This document shows positions 14,603-23,656 of a DNA stretch of 51,383 bases, in pieces. Location of the stretch: assembly GCF_947487305.1 (NCBI RefSeq), contig NZ_CANKWH010000020.1, forward strand, positions 1 through 51,383. The letters run 5' to 3'. The DNA comes from an uncultured Paracoccus sp. Lineage in GTDB: Bacteria > Pseudomonadota > Alphaproteobacteria > Rhodobacterales > Rhodobacteraceae. Position numbers and translations under genes: made by a program. Within the stretch, counting starts at the first letter, position 1, and each line of letters begins with the position of its first letter. Below the pieces are notes generated by a model. It made no database searches, was not told the origin of the DNA, and worked only from the letters and a program-made list of their open reading frames with translations.

Positions 14603-15769
14603 ATGGGCTTTCTGGGTGATCTTCGCGATTCGCGCGCGCCGGCCGCAGGTCTGGTCGCCATTGGCTTGTTCTGGGGTGCTTTCGCAGGCTGGCTGCCCGA
14701 TATCAAGAGCCGCGCCGGGGTGTCCGATGCCGAGTTCGGCGCGCTGATGATGCTGTCGGCGGTGGGCGGGATGACGGCCATGTCGCTGGCCCCGCGCCTG
14801 CGCAACCATTTCGGCCACGGGCTGCTGCCGGCCAGCGGGCTGGCGGTGGCGGTGGTGGCCCTTTTCCCCGCATGGATCGCCTCGCGGTGGGAGCTGGGGC
14901 TGGTGCTGCTGCTTCTGGGCATGACCATGTCCTTCTGCGACATCCTCTCGAACATCCGCATCTCGGAGATTGAGGCGCGGGTCGGGCATTCGCTGATGAA
15001 CCTGAACCATGCGCTGTTCTCCTTCGCGCTGGCCCTGTCGGCCGGGTTGATGGGAGTGGCGCGGCAACTGGGCGTCAGCCACACTGTCACGGTCATCGTG
15101 GTCGCGCTGGCGATCCTTGCGCTGGTGCCGCTGATGCGCCGCCGCCGGCCGCGTCAGGCCGATCACGAGGATGACGGGGCCAAGGGCGGCATCGCCGCGC
15201 CCTGGCTGATCGTGCTGCCCGGTGCCGCGATCCTGTGGCTGTGCTTCCTCGCCGAGAACGGCACCGAAAGCTGGGCCGCCATCCATATCGAGCGCACGCT
15301 GGAGGCCGAGGGCGGGCTGGGGGCCTTCGGGCCGGCCATGTTCGCCCTGTCCATGGGCATCGCGCGGATGGCCGGGCAATGGCTGGCGGTGGTGCTGGGC
15401 GAAGTGCGGCTGATCGCGGTCTCGGTCATCTTCGCCACCATCGGCGCGCTGCTTCTGGCCTTCGCGCCGGGGCTGGGGCTGGCACTGGTCGGCGCCGCTG
15501 CGCTGGGGCTGGGCGTCGCCGTCGTCGTTCCGACCGCCAACAGCCTGATCGGGCGCACCGTGCCCCACAGCCAGCGCGCCAGCGCCATCGCGCGCGCCTG
15601 GATGATCGGCTTTACCGGCTTCTTCATCGGCCCGCCGGTCATGGGTCTGGTCAGCGAGAACCTTGGCCTGCGCGTGGCCTTCGGCCTGATCGCCCTGCTG
15701 GTCGCAGCGATCCTGCCCTGTCTCTGGCTTCTGGCGCAGCGCCTGCGCCGGGTCGAAGCTCAGGCCTGA
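14603..15769 (+). CDS. MFS transporter
   Basis: A 388-residue integral membrane protein with about twelve hydrophobic segments in two halves, typical of the major facilitator superfamily. The opening GLFWGAFAGWLPDIKSR and the mid-segment ENGTESWAAIH resemble the group of FucP/YbjJ-like MFS proteins; the substrate cannot be read from sequence. ATG 14603 has AAAAGG 7-12 bp upstream; TTG 14588 is the other possibility. Its last 10 bp overlap the convergent thioesterase gene. Confidence 0.8.
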   Translation: MGFLGDLRDSRAPAAGLVAIGLFWGAFAGWLPDIKSRAGVSDAEFGALMMLSAVGGMTAMSLAPRLRNHFGHGLLPASGLAVAVVALFPAWIASRWELGLVLLLLGMTMSFCDILSNIRISEIEARVGHSLMNLNHALFSFALALSAGLMGVARQLGVSHTVTVIVVALAILALVPLMRRRRPRQADHEDDGAKGGIAAPWLIVLPGAAILWLCFLAENGTESWAAIHIERTLEAEGGLGAFGPAMFALSMGIARMAGQWLAVVLGEVRLIAVSVIFATIGALLLAFAPGLGLALVGAAALGLGVAVVVPTANSLIGRTVPHSQRASAIARAWMIGFTGFFIGPPVMGLVSENLGLRVAFGLIALLVAAILPCLWLLAQRLRRVEAQA

Positions 15770-16200
15770 GGAACTGTCAGCCCGTTCAGCCGCACGACCG
15801 CCGCATCGGTCAGCGGCTGCGGGCGGCGGGTCTCCTCGTTCATCTGCACCAGCACGGTCGTTGCATCGGCGACGCAACGGCCATGCTGGAACAGCGCCTG
15901 CCGCAATGTCATCGAACTGCGCCCGACCGACAGCACGCCGGTTCCGATATCGACATTGCCGGGCCAAGTGACCTCGGCCAGGTAGTCAAGCTCCAGCCGA
16001 GCGATGACGAAGACCGAACCGGGCGCGTTCAGCGGTGTCTCGCCCGCCAGCAGGAAATCGACCCGGCCGGTTTCCAGCATGGTGCTGAACACGGCATTGT
16101 TCACGTGACCAAGACGGTCAGTATCAGAATAACGCAGCTTTTCAAAGGACTGCAGCGGAAAATCGGACAGGGCGGGAGGCTCGCGCCGTTCCGCCGCCAT
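15760..16200 (-). CDS. Hotdog-fold acyl-CoA thioesterase
   Basis: A 146-residue 4HBT-type protein. The active-site region RYSDTDRLGHVNNAVF carries the acidic residue and the HVNN motif of this family, which hydrolyses acyl-CoA esters. Residues 80-125 form the second conserved strand region. Its ATG overlaps the lldD stop by one base (TGATG), so translation is probably coupled. The physiological thioester is unknown; coupling to a hydroxy-acid dehydrogenase suggests short organic acid metabolism but does not prove it. Confidence 0.82.
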   Translation of the reverse strand: MAAERREPPALSDFPLQSFEKLRYSDTDRLGHVNNAVFSTMLETGRVDFLLAGETPLNAPGSVFVIARLELDYLAEVTWPGNVDIGTGVLSVGRSSMTLRQALFQHGRCVADATTVLVQMNEETRRPQPLTDAAVVRLNGLTVPQA

Positions 16201-17363
16201 CAGCTGTAGGTCCCGCTGAAGCCCTGCGGCAGCAGGACATCATCGCGGCCGATGTTCTTCACATCCCGCTCGCCACACAGCGCCATGGTGATGTCCAGCT
16301 CCTTGTGGATCACCTCCAGCGCCTTGGTCACGCCGGCCTCGCCCATGGCGCCAAGCCCGTGGATGAAGGCCCGCCCGATCCAGGTCGCATGCGCCCCGAG
16401 TGCCAAGGCCTTCAGCACGTCCTGACCCGAGCGGATGCCGCTGTCCATGTGGATCTCGATCTTGTCGCCCACCGCCTCGACGATCTCGGGCAGCATGCGG
16501 ATCGAGGACAGCGCCCCGTCCAGCTGCCGCCCGCCATGGTTCGAAACAACGATCGCATCGGCCCCGAAATCGGCAGCGATGCGGGCATCCTCGGCATCGA
16601 GAATCCCTTTCAGGATCAGCTTGCCGCCCCACATGTCGCGGATCTTGGCAACCTTGTCCCAGTCAAGCTGCGGATCGAACTGCTCGGACGTCCAGCTGGA
16701 CAGGCTCGACATGTCGCCCACGCCCTTGGCATGGCCAACGATATTGCCAAAGCTGCGCCGCTTGGTGCCCAGCATCCCAAGACCCCAGCGCCAGCGGGTC
16801 GCCAGATCCATCATCACCGGCAGCGTCATCTTGGGCGGGGCGGAGAGGCCGTTCTTCAGGTCCTTGTGGCGCTGGCCGAGGATCTGAAGATCCAGCGTCA
16901 GGACCAGCGCACTGCAATTGGCCTGCTTGGCCCGCGCGATCATGTTGGCCAGAAAATCCTGATCCTTCATGACGTAAAGCTGGAACATGAAGGGTTTGGT
17001 GGTGTTCGCCGCCACATCCTCGATCGAGCAGATCGACATGGTCGAGAGGCAGAAGGGGACGCCGAATCTCTCGGCTGCCTTGGCCGCGAGGATCTCGCCA
17101 TCGGCATGCTGCATCCCGGTCATCCCAACCGGCGCAAGACCCACGGGCATCTTCACCGGCAAGCCGACCATGGTGCTTTCGGTGGTGCGGTTGGTCATGT
17201 CCACCGCCACCTTCTGACGCAGGCGGATATCGGCGAAATCCGTGGTGTTCTCGCGGAAGGTCTGCTCGGTATAGCTGCCCGATTCCGCGTAATCGTAGAA
17301 CATCCGGGGCGTGCGGGCGCGGTGCAGGCGCTTGAGGTCCTCGATACAGGTGATCACGGGCAT
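16200..17363 (-). CDS. lldD: FMN-dependent L-lactate dehydrogenase
   Basis: A 387-residue alpha-hydroxy-acid dehydrogenase that oxidises L-lactate to pyruvate and passes electrons to the respiratory chain. The FMN barrel shows Tyr23-Tyr25 in MFYDYAESGS, PVGLAPVGMTGM, Lys252 in LKGILDAEDA and the catalytic HGGR motif His276 and Arg279 in VSNHGGRQLDG, then MDSGIRSGQDVLKALALGA. The length agrees with LldD (about 380). It lies in a lipoprotein-lldD-thioesterase run. Glycolate or mandelate oxidation are alternatives within the same family. Confidence 0.88.
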   Translation of the reverse strand: MPVITCIEDLKRLHRARTPRMFYDYAESGSYTEQTFRENTTDFADIRLRQKVAVDMTNRTTESTMVGLPVKMPVGLAPVGMTGMQHADGEILAAKAAERFGVPFCLSTMSICSIEDVAANTTKPFMFQLYVMKDQDFLANMIARAKQANCSALVLTLDLQILGQRHKDLKNGLSAPPKMTLPVMMDLATRWRWGLGMLGTKRRSFGNIVGHAKGVGDMSSLSSWTSEQFDPQLDWDKVAKIRDMWGGKLILKGILDAEDARIAADFGADAIVVSNHGGRQLDGALSSIRMLPEIVEAVGDKIEIHMDSGIRSGQDVLKALALGAHATWIGRAFIHGLGAMGEAGVTKALEVIHKELDITMALCGERDVKNIGRDDVLLPQGFSGTYS

Positions 17364-17375
17364 GGAAATCGATCC

Positions 17376-17732
17376 TTAACGGGCGGGTTGTGGGCAATCG
17401 GGCGCGGTGCTGCCGGCGGGGCAGGCTGCGTCGCCTTCAGTGGTCTGGTTGCGCAACGCCTCGGCCCTGCGGCGCAGATCGGCGGCGCGGGCGCTCAGCG
17501 CCGCGTCATCCACCGGGTCGGGAATGGCATCCGCCGCATTGCGGGTGGCGGCACCCTGTCCCTCGACCGCATCGCGCACCGGCGCATCGCTGGTCGCGGC
17601 GGGTCCGGCATGGTCGGGCAAGGTGGGTTCGGCCAGGATCTGCTGGGTCGGCAACAGGCGCGGATAGCCCTCCGATCCATCGGTACAACCGGCCAGAAGG
17701 CCAAGCGAGATCATGGTAAGGGCGCGCAACAT
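17376..17732 (-). CDS. Hypothetical lipoprotein, 118 aa
   Basis: Begins MLRALTMISLGLLAGCTDGS, a short signal peptide with lipobox LAGC, so Cys16 is the likely lipidation site. The mature part is low-complexity (Ala, Asp, Pro, Arg) with a helical stretch LSARAADLRRRAEALRNQ and two cysteines near the end. I do not recognise the family. Its stop is 12 bp before lldD on the same strand, so it may be the first gene of that unit, but no functional link is evident. Confidence 0.65.
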   Translation of the reverse strand: MLRALTMISLGLLAGCTDGSEGYPRLLPTQQILAEPTLPDHAGPAATSDAPVRDAVEGQGAATRNAADAIPDPVDDAALSARAADLRRRAEALRNQTTEGDAACPAGSTAPDCPQPAR

Positions 17733-17794
17733 GGCGGCACCTTACGCTGGCCGTCGGGGGTTCACAACGGGGCCGCGCCGCAGCATTAAGGGGC

Positions 17795-18379
17795 ATGGCA
17801 CGTACACAAGGTTCCCGCGCAGAGATTACCGGACCGCTGATCCGCGAGGCGGCGCTGCGTCTGTTCGCGCGGCACGGCTATGCTGCGGTCTCGATGCGAC
17901 AAATCGCCCGCGAGGTCGGCGTGCAGGCTGGCGCGCTTTACGCCTATACGCCCGACAAGCAGGCGCTGCTCTACGACCTGATGCAGTCGCATATGGCGCG
18001 GCTGCTGGACAGTTGGCGGGACGATCCCGCCGCCCCGCCGCTGGCGCGGCTGGAGCGCTTCGTGCGCTTCCACATCGCCGACAGCCTCGATCACAGCGAT
18101 GCGGTTTTCCTGTCCTATATGGAACTGCGCAACCTGACCGAAGAAAACTATCGTAAAGTCAGCACGATGCGGCGTAAATATGAGGCTCTGCTTGAGCTGA
18201 TCCTGCGCGACGGGCAGGCCTCGGGCGCGATGCGGGTCGAGGACAGCCGGCTCAGCGCCATGGCGCTGATCGGGATGCTGACGGCGGTGACGAACTGGTA
18301 CCGCGCCGGTGGCCGGCTGGACCGCGAGCGGATCGGCGATGTCTATTGGGGACTGGCCAAGGGGTCGGTGGGGGCCTGA
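17795..18379 (+). CDS. TetR/AcrR-family transcriptional regulator
   Basis: A 194-residue regulator. The N-terminal HTH (about 10-60) reads IREAALRLFARHGYAAVSMR, then QIAREVGVQAGALYAYTPDK, the standard TetR layout; the C-terminal part is an all-helical ligand domain beginning LYDLMQSHMARLLDSW. It is divergent from the lipoprotein-lldD-thioesterase genes, with about 60 bp between them, so these are the first candidates for its targets. Ligands of this subgroup are often acyl-CoAs, which would fit the thioesterase, but this is inference. Confidence 0.88.
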   Translation: MARTQGSRAEITGPLIREAALRLFARHGYAAVSMRQIAREVGVQAGALYAYTPDKQALLYDLMQSHMARLLDSWRDDPAAPPLARLERFVRFHIADSLDHSDAVFLSYMELRNLTEENYRKVSTMRRKYEALLELILRDGQASGAMRVEDSRLSAMALIGMLTAVTNWYRAGGRLDRERIGDVYWGLAKGSVGA

Positions 18380-18476
18380 ACGCGCTGTGCAACGGCAGCG
18401 CGCGGGGCTGTTGCATCCGTGCCGAGTTTGGGCGCAAACAATCCAGCAAATGCTGCGATTTGGGGCTGTGATCTGC

Positions 18477-18493
18477 GTGCACAGCCTGTACAC
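18477..18493. promoter_or_regulatory. 17-bp palindrome upstream of sugar kinase
   Basis: GTGCACAG-C-CTGTACAC has one mismatched position pair and lies 53 bp before the kinase start. It has the size and symmetry of an operator for a dimeric HTH regulator; no regulator can be named. An imperfect hairpin (TGCAAC ... GTTGCA) lies further upstream near 18388-18415. Confidence 0.4.
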
Positions 18494-18546
18494 AGCAGCG
18501 GCACAATCCGTCCACCGGGCGGAGGCGAATGAGGGGGACTGAAGGA

Positions 18547-19464
18547 ATGGGCGTCGATATCCTGTGTCTGGGCGAGCCGATGATGGAGTTCAACCAGCAG
18601 CCCGATGGCAGCTATCGTGCCGGCCATGGCGGCGATACCGCGAACTGCGCCGTGGCCGCGGCGCGGCAGGGCGCGCGAGCGGGGATGCTGACGCATCTGG
18701 GCAAGGACAGCTTTGGCGATTCGTTCCTGCGGCTCTGGGAGACCGAGGGCGTCGATACCTCGACCGTGCGGCAGGTGGCCGAGGCCCATACCGGCATCTA
18801 TTTCGTCACCCATGGCCCGGCGGGGCATGAATTCAGCTATCTGCGCGCCGGTTCGGCGGCCAGCCGGATGCGGCCTGCCGATCTGCCGCAGGACGCGCTG
18901 ACTGGGGCGAAAATCCTGCATGTCTCGGGCATCAGTCAGGCGATCTCGACCAGCGCGGCGGATGCGGTCTTTGCGGCCATGGCGGCGGTGAAGGCGGCGG
19001 GCGGCATGGTCTCCTATGACAGCAACCTGCGGCTGAAGCTTTGGCCGCTGACGCGGGCGCGGGCGGTGATCCATGCCGGCATGGCGGAATGCGATATTGC
19101 GCTGCCCGGCATGGACGATGCCGAGCAACTGACCGGGCTCAGCGATCCCGATGCCATCGCCGATTTCTATCTCGGTCTCGGGGCGAAGATCGTGGCGCTG
19201 ACGCTGGGGGCGCAGGGCTCGCTGGTTGCCACGCCGGACCGGCGCGAGCGGGTGGCCGGGCGCAAGGTCAAGGCGGTGGATGCAACCGGGGCCGGCGATA
19301 CCTATGACGGCGCCTTCCTTGCCCGGATCGCGGCGGGGGATGATCCCTTCGCAGCCGCGCGCTATGCCAATGCGGCGGCGGCGCTGGCCACGCAGAATTA
19401 CGGCGCCATCGAGCCGATGCCCCGGCGTGAGGCGGTCGAGGCGTTTCTGGCCAGCGCCGACTGA
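18547..19464 (+). CDS. kdgK: PfkB-family sugar kinase, probable KDG kinase
   Basis: A 305-residue ribokinase-family protein. The N-terminal substrate motif CLGEPMMEFNQQ and GGDTANCAVAAARQG resemble 2-keto-3-deoxygluconate kinases, which phosphorylate KDG to KDPG for the Entner-Doudoroff pathway. The C-terminal signature DATGAGDTYDGAF contains the catalytic Asp and anion hole. I prefer ATG 18547, with GGGGG about 10 bp upstream; ATG 18529, with GGAGG only 3 bp upstream, would add six residues. No kdgA or uronate genes are visible nearby, so the substrate remains a family-level guess. Confidence 0.78.
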   Translation: MGVDILCLGEPMMEFNQQPDGSYRAGHGGDTANCAVAAARQGARAGMLTHLGKDSFGDSFLRLWETEGVDTSTVRQVAEAHTGIYFVTHGPAGHEFSYLRAGSAASRMRPADLPQDALTGAKILHVSGISQAISTSAADAVFAAMAAVKAAGGMVSYDSNLRLKLWPLTRARAVIHAGMAECDIALPGMDDAEQLTGLSDPDAIADFYLGLGAKIVALTLGAQGSLVATPDRRERVAGRKVKAVDATGAGDTYDGAFLARIAAGDDPFAAARYANAAAALATQNYGAIEPMPRREAVEAFLASAD

Positions 19465-19573
19465 GCCGCAGCCAGCGGCTTCGCAGACCCTGCAGCGGGG
19501 GCGGAGAGATCCGCCGCCGCGTGCCCGATTTGCCCCCCTTGTCTGCACCCCTTCGCGTCCCGATAATTAGGCC

Positions 19574-21499
19574 ATGAGTCTGCCTCCCGGTTTTCTAGAC
19601 GAGCTGCGCAACCGCGTGCCGATCTCCCGTGTCATCGGGCGGCGCGTGGTTTGGGATCAGCGCAAGTCCAATCAGGCGCGCGGCGACTGGTGGGCGCCGT
19701 GCCCCTTCCATCAGGAGAAATCCGCCAGCTTCCATTGCGATGACCAGAAGGGGTTCTATTATTGCTTCGGCTGCCAGGCCAAAGGCGATGCGCTGACCTT
19801 CCTGCGCGAGCTTGACGGGCTCGACTTCATGGATGCGGTCAAGGTGCTGGCGAACGAGGCCGGGCTGGCCGTGCCCGAGGCCGATCCACGCGCCCGTGAA
19901 CGCACCGATCACCGCACGAAGCTGTTCGAAGTGACCGAAGCGGCGAATCGCTGGTACCGGATGCAGTTGCAGACCGCACAGGCCGCCGAGGCGCGGGACT
20001 ACCTGGCGCGGCGCGGGCTGGATGCAGCAGCGATCGAGCGCTTCGAGATCGGCTTTGCGCCCGACCAGCGGACCGCGCTGACCGCGCATCTGCGCGAGAA
20101 GGGCATCCCCGAGGCGCTGATCGTCGAATCCGGCATGTCGATCCAGCCCGAGGGCGGGCGCCCACCCTATGACCGCTTCCGGGGGCGCATCATGTTCCCG
20201 ATCCGCGACATGCGCGACAAGCTGGTGGGCTTTGGCGGGCGGGCGCTGGCGGCGGATGCGCAGGCCAAATACCTCAACAGCACCCAGAACCCGTTGTTCG
20301 ACAAGGGCCGCAACCTCTATAACGGCGGGCCGGCGCGCTCGGCCGTTGCGAAGGGCGCGCCGCTGTTGGTGGCCGAGGGCTATATGGACGTGATCGCGCT
20401 GGACCGCGCGGGTTTTCACGGCGCGGTGGCGCCGCTTGGCACGGCGATCACCGAGGACCAGTTGCAGATGCTGTGGCGGATCACGCCCGAGCCGGTCATC
20501 ATGCTGGACGGCGACAAGGCCGGGCAGGCTGCGGCCATGCGGCTGATCGATCTGGCGCTGCCGATGACCGGGCCGGGGCAGGCGCTGCGCTTTGCCGTGC
20601 TGCCGCCGGGGCAGGATCCTGACGATCTGATCCGGGCGCAGGGACCGGGGGCGATGACCGAGGTTCTGGCGCAGGCCCGGCCACTGGTCGATCTCTTGTG
20701 GCAGCGCGAGACCGAGGGCAAGGTCTTCGACAGCCCGGAACGGCGGGCGGCGCTGGATCAGGCGCTGCGTCAGGCCATCGCCCGGATCGCCGACGAATCG
20801 ACCCGCGCCCATTACGCCGCCGTCATCCGCGACAAGCGGTCCGAGCTTTTCGGGGCCGCCCGCGCCGCCAAGGGCGACCGGGCCGGGCAGGGCGGCCGCA
20901 AGGGCGGTGGCTGGCAGGGCGACCGCAAGGGCCGTTCGGGCTCGGAGCCGGCGCTTGCCCAGACCCGCGCCTCGGTCTTTGTCAGCCGCGATGCCGGCGA
21001 GGCCATTCTGGAGGGCGAGATCCTCCTGCGCTGCGGCATGGCCCCGGCGCTGGTCGAGCGGATCGAGGCGCGGCTGGAGCGGATGATGCCCGCCGATCCC
21101 GACCGCGCCGCGCTGCTGCATGACCTTCTGGCCGGCAGCCGCAGCGAGGCCGGGGCTCGCGCCCTTGACAGCCTCAGGGCCGACGCCCATCTGGGCCTGA
21201 TCCCGGCGATGGTTGACCCCGAGGATCTGGAGAAATCCGAGGCGATCCTGAACCATACGCTGGATCGGCTGGATGCAAGGCGGGCGGCGCGGACCGAACT
21301 GGTGCGGGCCGAGGCCGAGATCACCGGCGAGGCCGATGAGGGCCTGACCTGGCGGGTCACGCAGATTACCCGTGCGAGGCAGCGCGCCGAGCACCCCGAA
21401 ATGGAGGATAGCTCGGATCTGGGCGAGGATCGTGACGAGTTGTCGGCACAGCTTAACGCCTTCGTCGCCGCCGAGATCTGGCGCAAGGGCCGCAAATAG
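19574..21499 (+). CDS. dnaG: DNA primase DnaG
   Basis: DnaG synthesises RNA primers at the replication fork. The 641-residue protein has the CHC2 zinc-binding domain (Cys43, His46, Cys64, Cys67 in CPFHQEK and YYCFGCQAKGD), the basic RNA polymerase domain, the Toprim core with catalytic Glu in VAEGYMDVIAL and DxD in MLDGDKAG, and a C-terminal helicase-binding region after a Gly/Arg-rich linker (about 435-460). It precedes rpoD by 177 bp, the ancestral macromolecular-synthesis order dnaG-rpoD. Read-through into rpoD is possible because no strong terminator separates them. Confidence 0.97.
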   Translation: MSLPPGFLDELRNRVPISRVIGRRVVWDQRKSNQARGDWWAPCPFHQEKSASFHCDDQKGFYYCFGCQAKGDALTFLRELDGLDFMDAVKVLANEAGLAVPEADPRARERTDHRTKLFEVTEAANRWYRMQLQTAQAAEARDYLARRGLDAAAIERFEIGFAPDQRTALTAHLREKGIPEALIVESGMSIQPEGGRPPYDRFRGRIMFPIRDMRDKLVGFGGRALAADAQAKYLNSTQNPLFDKGRNLYNGGPARSAVAKGAPLLVAEGYMDVIALDRAGFHGAVAPLGTAITEDQLQMLWRITPEPVIMLDGDKAGQAAAMRLIDLALPMTGPGQALRFAVLPPGQDPDDLIRAQGPGAMTEVLAQARPLVDLLWQRETEGKVFDSPERRAALDQALRQAIARIADESTRAHYAAVIRDKRSELFGAARAAKGDRAGQGGRKGGGWQGDRKGRSGSEPALAQTRASVFVSRDAGEAILEGEILLRCGMAPALVERIEARLERMMPADPDRAALLHDLLAGSRSEAGARALDSLRADAHLGLIPAMVDPEDLEKSEAILNHTLDRLDARRAARTELVRAEAEITGEADEGLTWRVTQITRARQRAEHPEMEDSSDLGEDRDELSAQLNAFVAAEIWRKGRK

Positions 21500-21523
21500 G
21501 CCGGACCCGCCACCGCGATTGCC

Positions 21524-21652
21524 GATTCGCCCGCTGATTCGGCGGTATGATTCGGGATCAACGAATCATTAACCCTTGCGCCCTTTGATTCGGGTGTTTC
21601 GGGCCTTATATACACCAATTGACCGACTCGTGATTCGCCGAGCACGAATCAC
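21524..21652. promoter_or_regulatory. rpoD control region: eight GANTC sites and two palindromes
   Basis: GANTC occurs at 21524, 21536, 21549, 21563, 21587, 21625, 21632 and 21646, eight times in 127 bp, where about one per 256 bp or fewer would be expected by chance. Several lie within TGATTCG or its reverse complement. Two copies form palindromes of the same geometry, TGATTCG-N7-CGAATCA: 21548-21568 and 21631-21651. GANTC is the target of the CcrM methylase, and GcrA is a sigma70 partner acting at methylated GANTC promoters. The identity of the binding protein is inferred. Confidence 0.7.
21585..21612 (+). promoter_or_regulatory. Probable rpoD promoter
   Basis: A -35 hexamer TTGATT (21585-21590) and a -10 hexamer TATATA (21607-21612) are separated by 16 bp. 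The -35 includes a GANTC site. Transcription would start near 21619, placing the second TGATTCG palindrome in the 5' leader. Confidence 0.6.
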
Positions 21653-21676
21653 TGCGCCTCGAGAAGGAGCCCCTGG

Positions 21677-23656
21677 ATGGCCGCCAAGGACGACGACGAC
21701 CAGAAGAACGACAAGGACGACAACGCCCATACGCTGGACATGAGCCAGGCGGCGGTGAAGAAGATGATCGCCGATGCGCGGGAGCGCGGCTTCATCACCT
21801 ATGATCAGCTGAACACCGTGCTGCCGCCCGAGCAGGTCAGTTCCGAGCAGATCGAGGATGTCATGTCGATGCTGTCCGAGATGGGCATCAACGTGATCGA
21901 GGACGAGGACGAGGCCGAGGAGGCCGAGGCTTCCGGCGGCGAGGTGGCGACTACCAGCACCACCGGGCGCGAGGTCGCGCTGGCCAGCGCCTCGACCGAG
22001 AAGCTGGACCGCACCGATGACCCGGTGCGCATGTATCTGCGCGAGATGGGCTCGGTCGAACTTCTGAGCCGCGAGGGCGAGATCGCCATCGCCAAGCGCA
22101 TCGAGGCCGGCCGCAACACCATGATCGCGGGCCTCTGCGAAAGCCCGCTGACCTTCAAGGCCATCACCATGTGGCGGCAGGAACTTCTGGACGAAGACAT
22201 CCTGCTGCGCGACGTGATCGACCTCGAGACCACCTTCGGCCAGTCGCTGGACGGCGAGGCCGAGGGCGAGGAGGACGAGGAAGAGCTGACCGAACAGCCC
22301 GCCGCCGAGAAGGAATCCGAGCAGGAGCTGGATGCCGATGGGCGCCCGCTGGCCTCGGACGAGGATGACGAGGATGACGGTGCCAACCTGTCGCTGGCGG
22401 CGATGGAGGCAGCGCTGAAGCCCAAGGTTCTGGAAACCCTCGGCGCAATTGCCCGCGACTACGAGCAGCTGGCCAATATGCAGGACCAGCGCATGTCCTC
22501 GACCCTGAACGAGGACAAGAGCTTCTCGTCCGTGGACGAGAGTGCCTACCAGAAACTGCGCGGCGAGATCGTGTTGCTGGTGAACGAGTTGCACCTGCAC
22601 AACAACCGCATCGAGGCGCTGGTCGATCAGCTTTACGGCATCAACCGCCGCATCGTGACCATCGACTCGGGCATGGTGAAGCTGGCCGATGCCGCGCGGA
22701 TCAACCGGCGCGAGTTCATCGACGCCTATCGCGGTTCGGAACTGGACCCGGCCTGGGTCGACCGGATGATGGGCCAGTCGGGCCGTGGCTGGCAGGCGCT
22801 GTTCGACCGCTCGCGCGATCAGGTGGAACGGCTGCGCGGCGACATGGCCGAGGTCGGCCAATATGTCGGCGTCGACATCGAGGAATTCCGCCGCATCGTG
22901 AACCAGGTCCAGCGCGGCGAGAAAGAGGCGCGTCAGGCCAAGAAGGAAATGGTCGAGGCGAACCTGCGTCTGGTCATCTCGATCGCCAAAAAATACACGA
23001 ACCGTGGACTGCAATTCCTTGATCTCATTCAGGAAGGCAATATCGGCCTTATGAAGGCGGTGGACAAGTTCGAGTATCGCCGGGGCTACAAGTTCTCAAC
23101 CTATGCGACCTGGTGGATCCGGCAGGCGATCACCCGCTCGATCGCCGATCAGGCCCGCACCATCCGCATCCCGGTCCACATGATCGAGACGATCAACAAG
23201 CTGGTCCGCACTGGCCGGCAGATGCTGCACGAGATCGGCCGCGAGCCGACGCCGGAAGAACTGGCCGAAAAGCTGCAGATGCCGCTGGAAAAGGTTCGCA
23301 AGGTGATGAAGATCGCCAAGGAGCCGATCAGCCTCGAGACGCCCATCGGCGACGAGGAAGACAGCCAGCTTGGCGATTTCATCGAGGACAAGAACGCCGT
23401 CCTGCCGCTGGATTCGGCCATCCAGGAGAACCTGAAGGAAACCACCACCCGGGTTCTGGCCAGCCTCACCCCGCGCGAGGAGCGGGTTCTGCGGATGCGG
23501 TTCGGCATCGGCATGAATACCGATCACACGCTGGAAGAGGTCGGGCAGCAGTTCAGCGTCACCCGCGAACGCATCCGGCAGATCGAGGCCAAGGCCTTGA
23601 GAAAGCTGAAACATCCCTCGCGCAGCAGAAAGCTGAGATCCTTCCTTGACCAGTGA
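21677..23656 (+). CDS. rpoD: RNA polymerase sigma factor RpoD (sigma70)
   Basis: The housekeeping sigma factor, 659 residues. Region 1.1 is at the N-terminus, region 1.2 reads DDPVRMYLREMGSVELLSREGE, an acidic non-conserved region lies near 195-235, region 2 has RLVISIAKKYTNRGLQFLDL and FSTYATWWIRQAITR, region 3 RTIRIPVHMIETINKL and region 4.2 TLEEVGQQFSVTRERIRQIE. All core motifs are intact. A Shine-Dalgarno GAGAAGGAG lies about 9 bp before ATG 21677. The leader carries the GANTC cluster. A BLUF gene overlaps the last 11 bp. Confidence 0.98.
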   Translation: MAAKDDDDQKNDKDDNAHTLDMSQAAVKKMIADARERGFITYDQLNTVLPPEQVSSEQIEDVMSMLSEMGINVIEDEDEAEEAEASGGEVATTSTTGREVALASASTEKLDRTDDPVRMYLREMGSVELLSREGEIAIAKRIEAGRNTMIAGLCESPLTFKAITMWRQELLDEDILLRDVIDLETTFGQSLDGEAEGEEDEEELTEQPAAEKESEQELDADGRPLASDEDDEDDGANLSLAAMEAALKPKVLETLGAIARDYEQLANMQDQRMSSTLNEDKSFSSVDESAYQKLRGEIVLLVNELHLHNNRIEALVDQLYGINRRIVTIDSGMVKLADAARINRREFIDAYRGSELDPAWVDRMMGQSGRGWQALFDRSRDQVERLRGDMAEVGQYVGVDIEEFRRIVNQVQRGEKEARQAKKEMVEANLRLVISIAKKYTNRGLQFLDLIQEGNIGLMKAVDKFEYRRGYKFSTYATWWIRQAITRSIADQARTIRIPVHMIETINKLVRTGRQMLHEIGREPTPEELAEKLQMPLEKVRKVMKIAKEPISLETPIGDEEDSQLGDFIEDKNAVLPLDSAIQENLKETTTRVLASLTPREERVLRMRFGIGMNTDHTLEEVGQQFSVTRERIRQIEAKALRKLKHPSRSRKLRSFLDQ

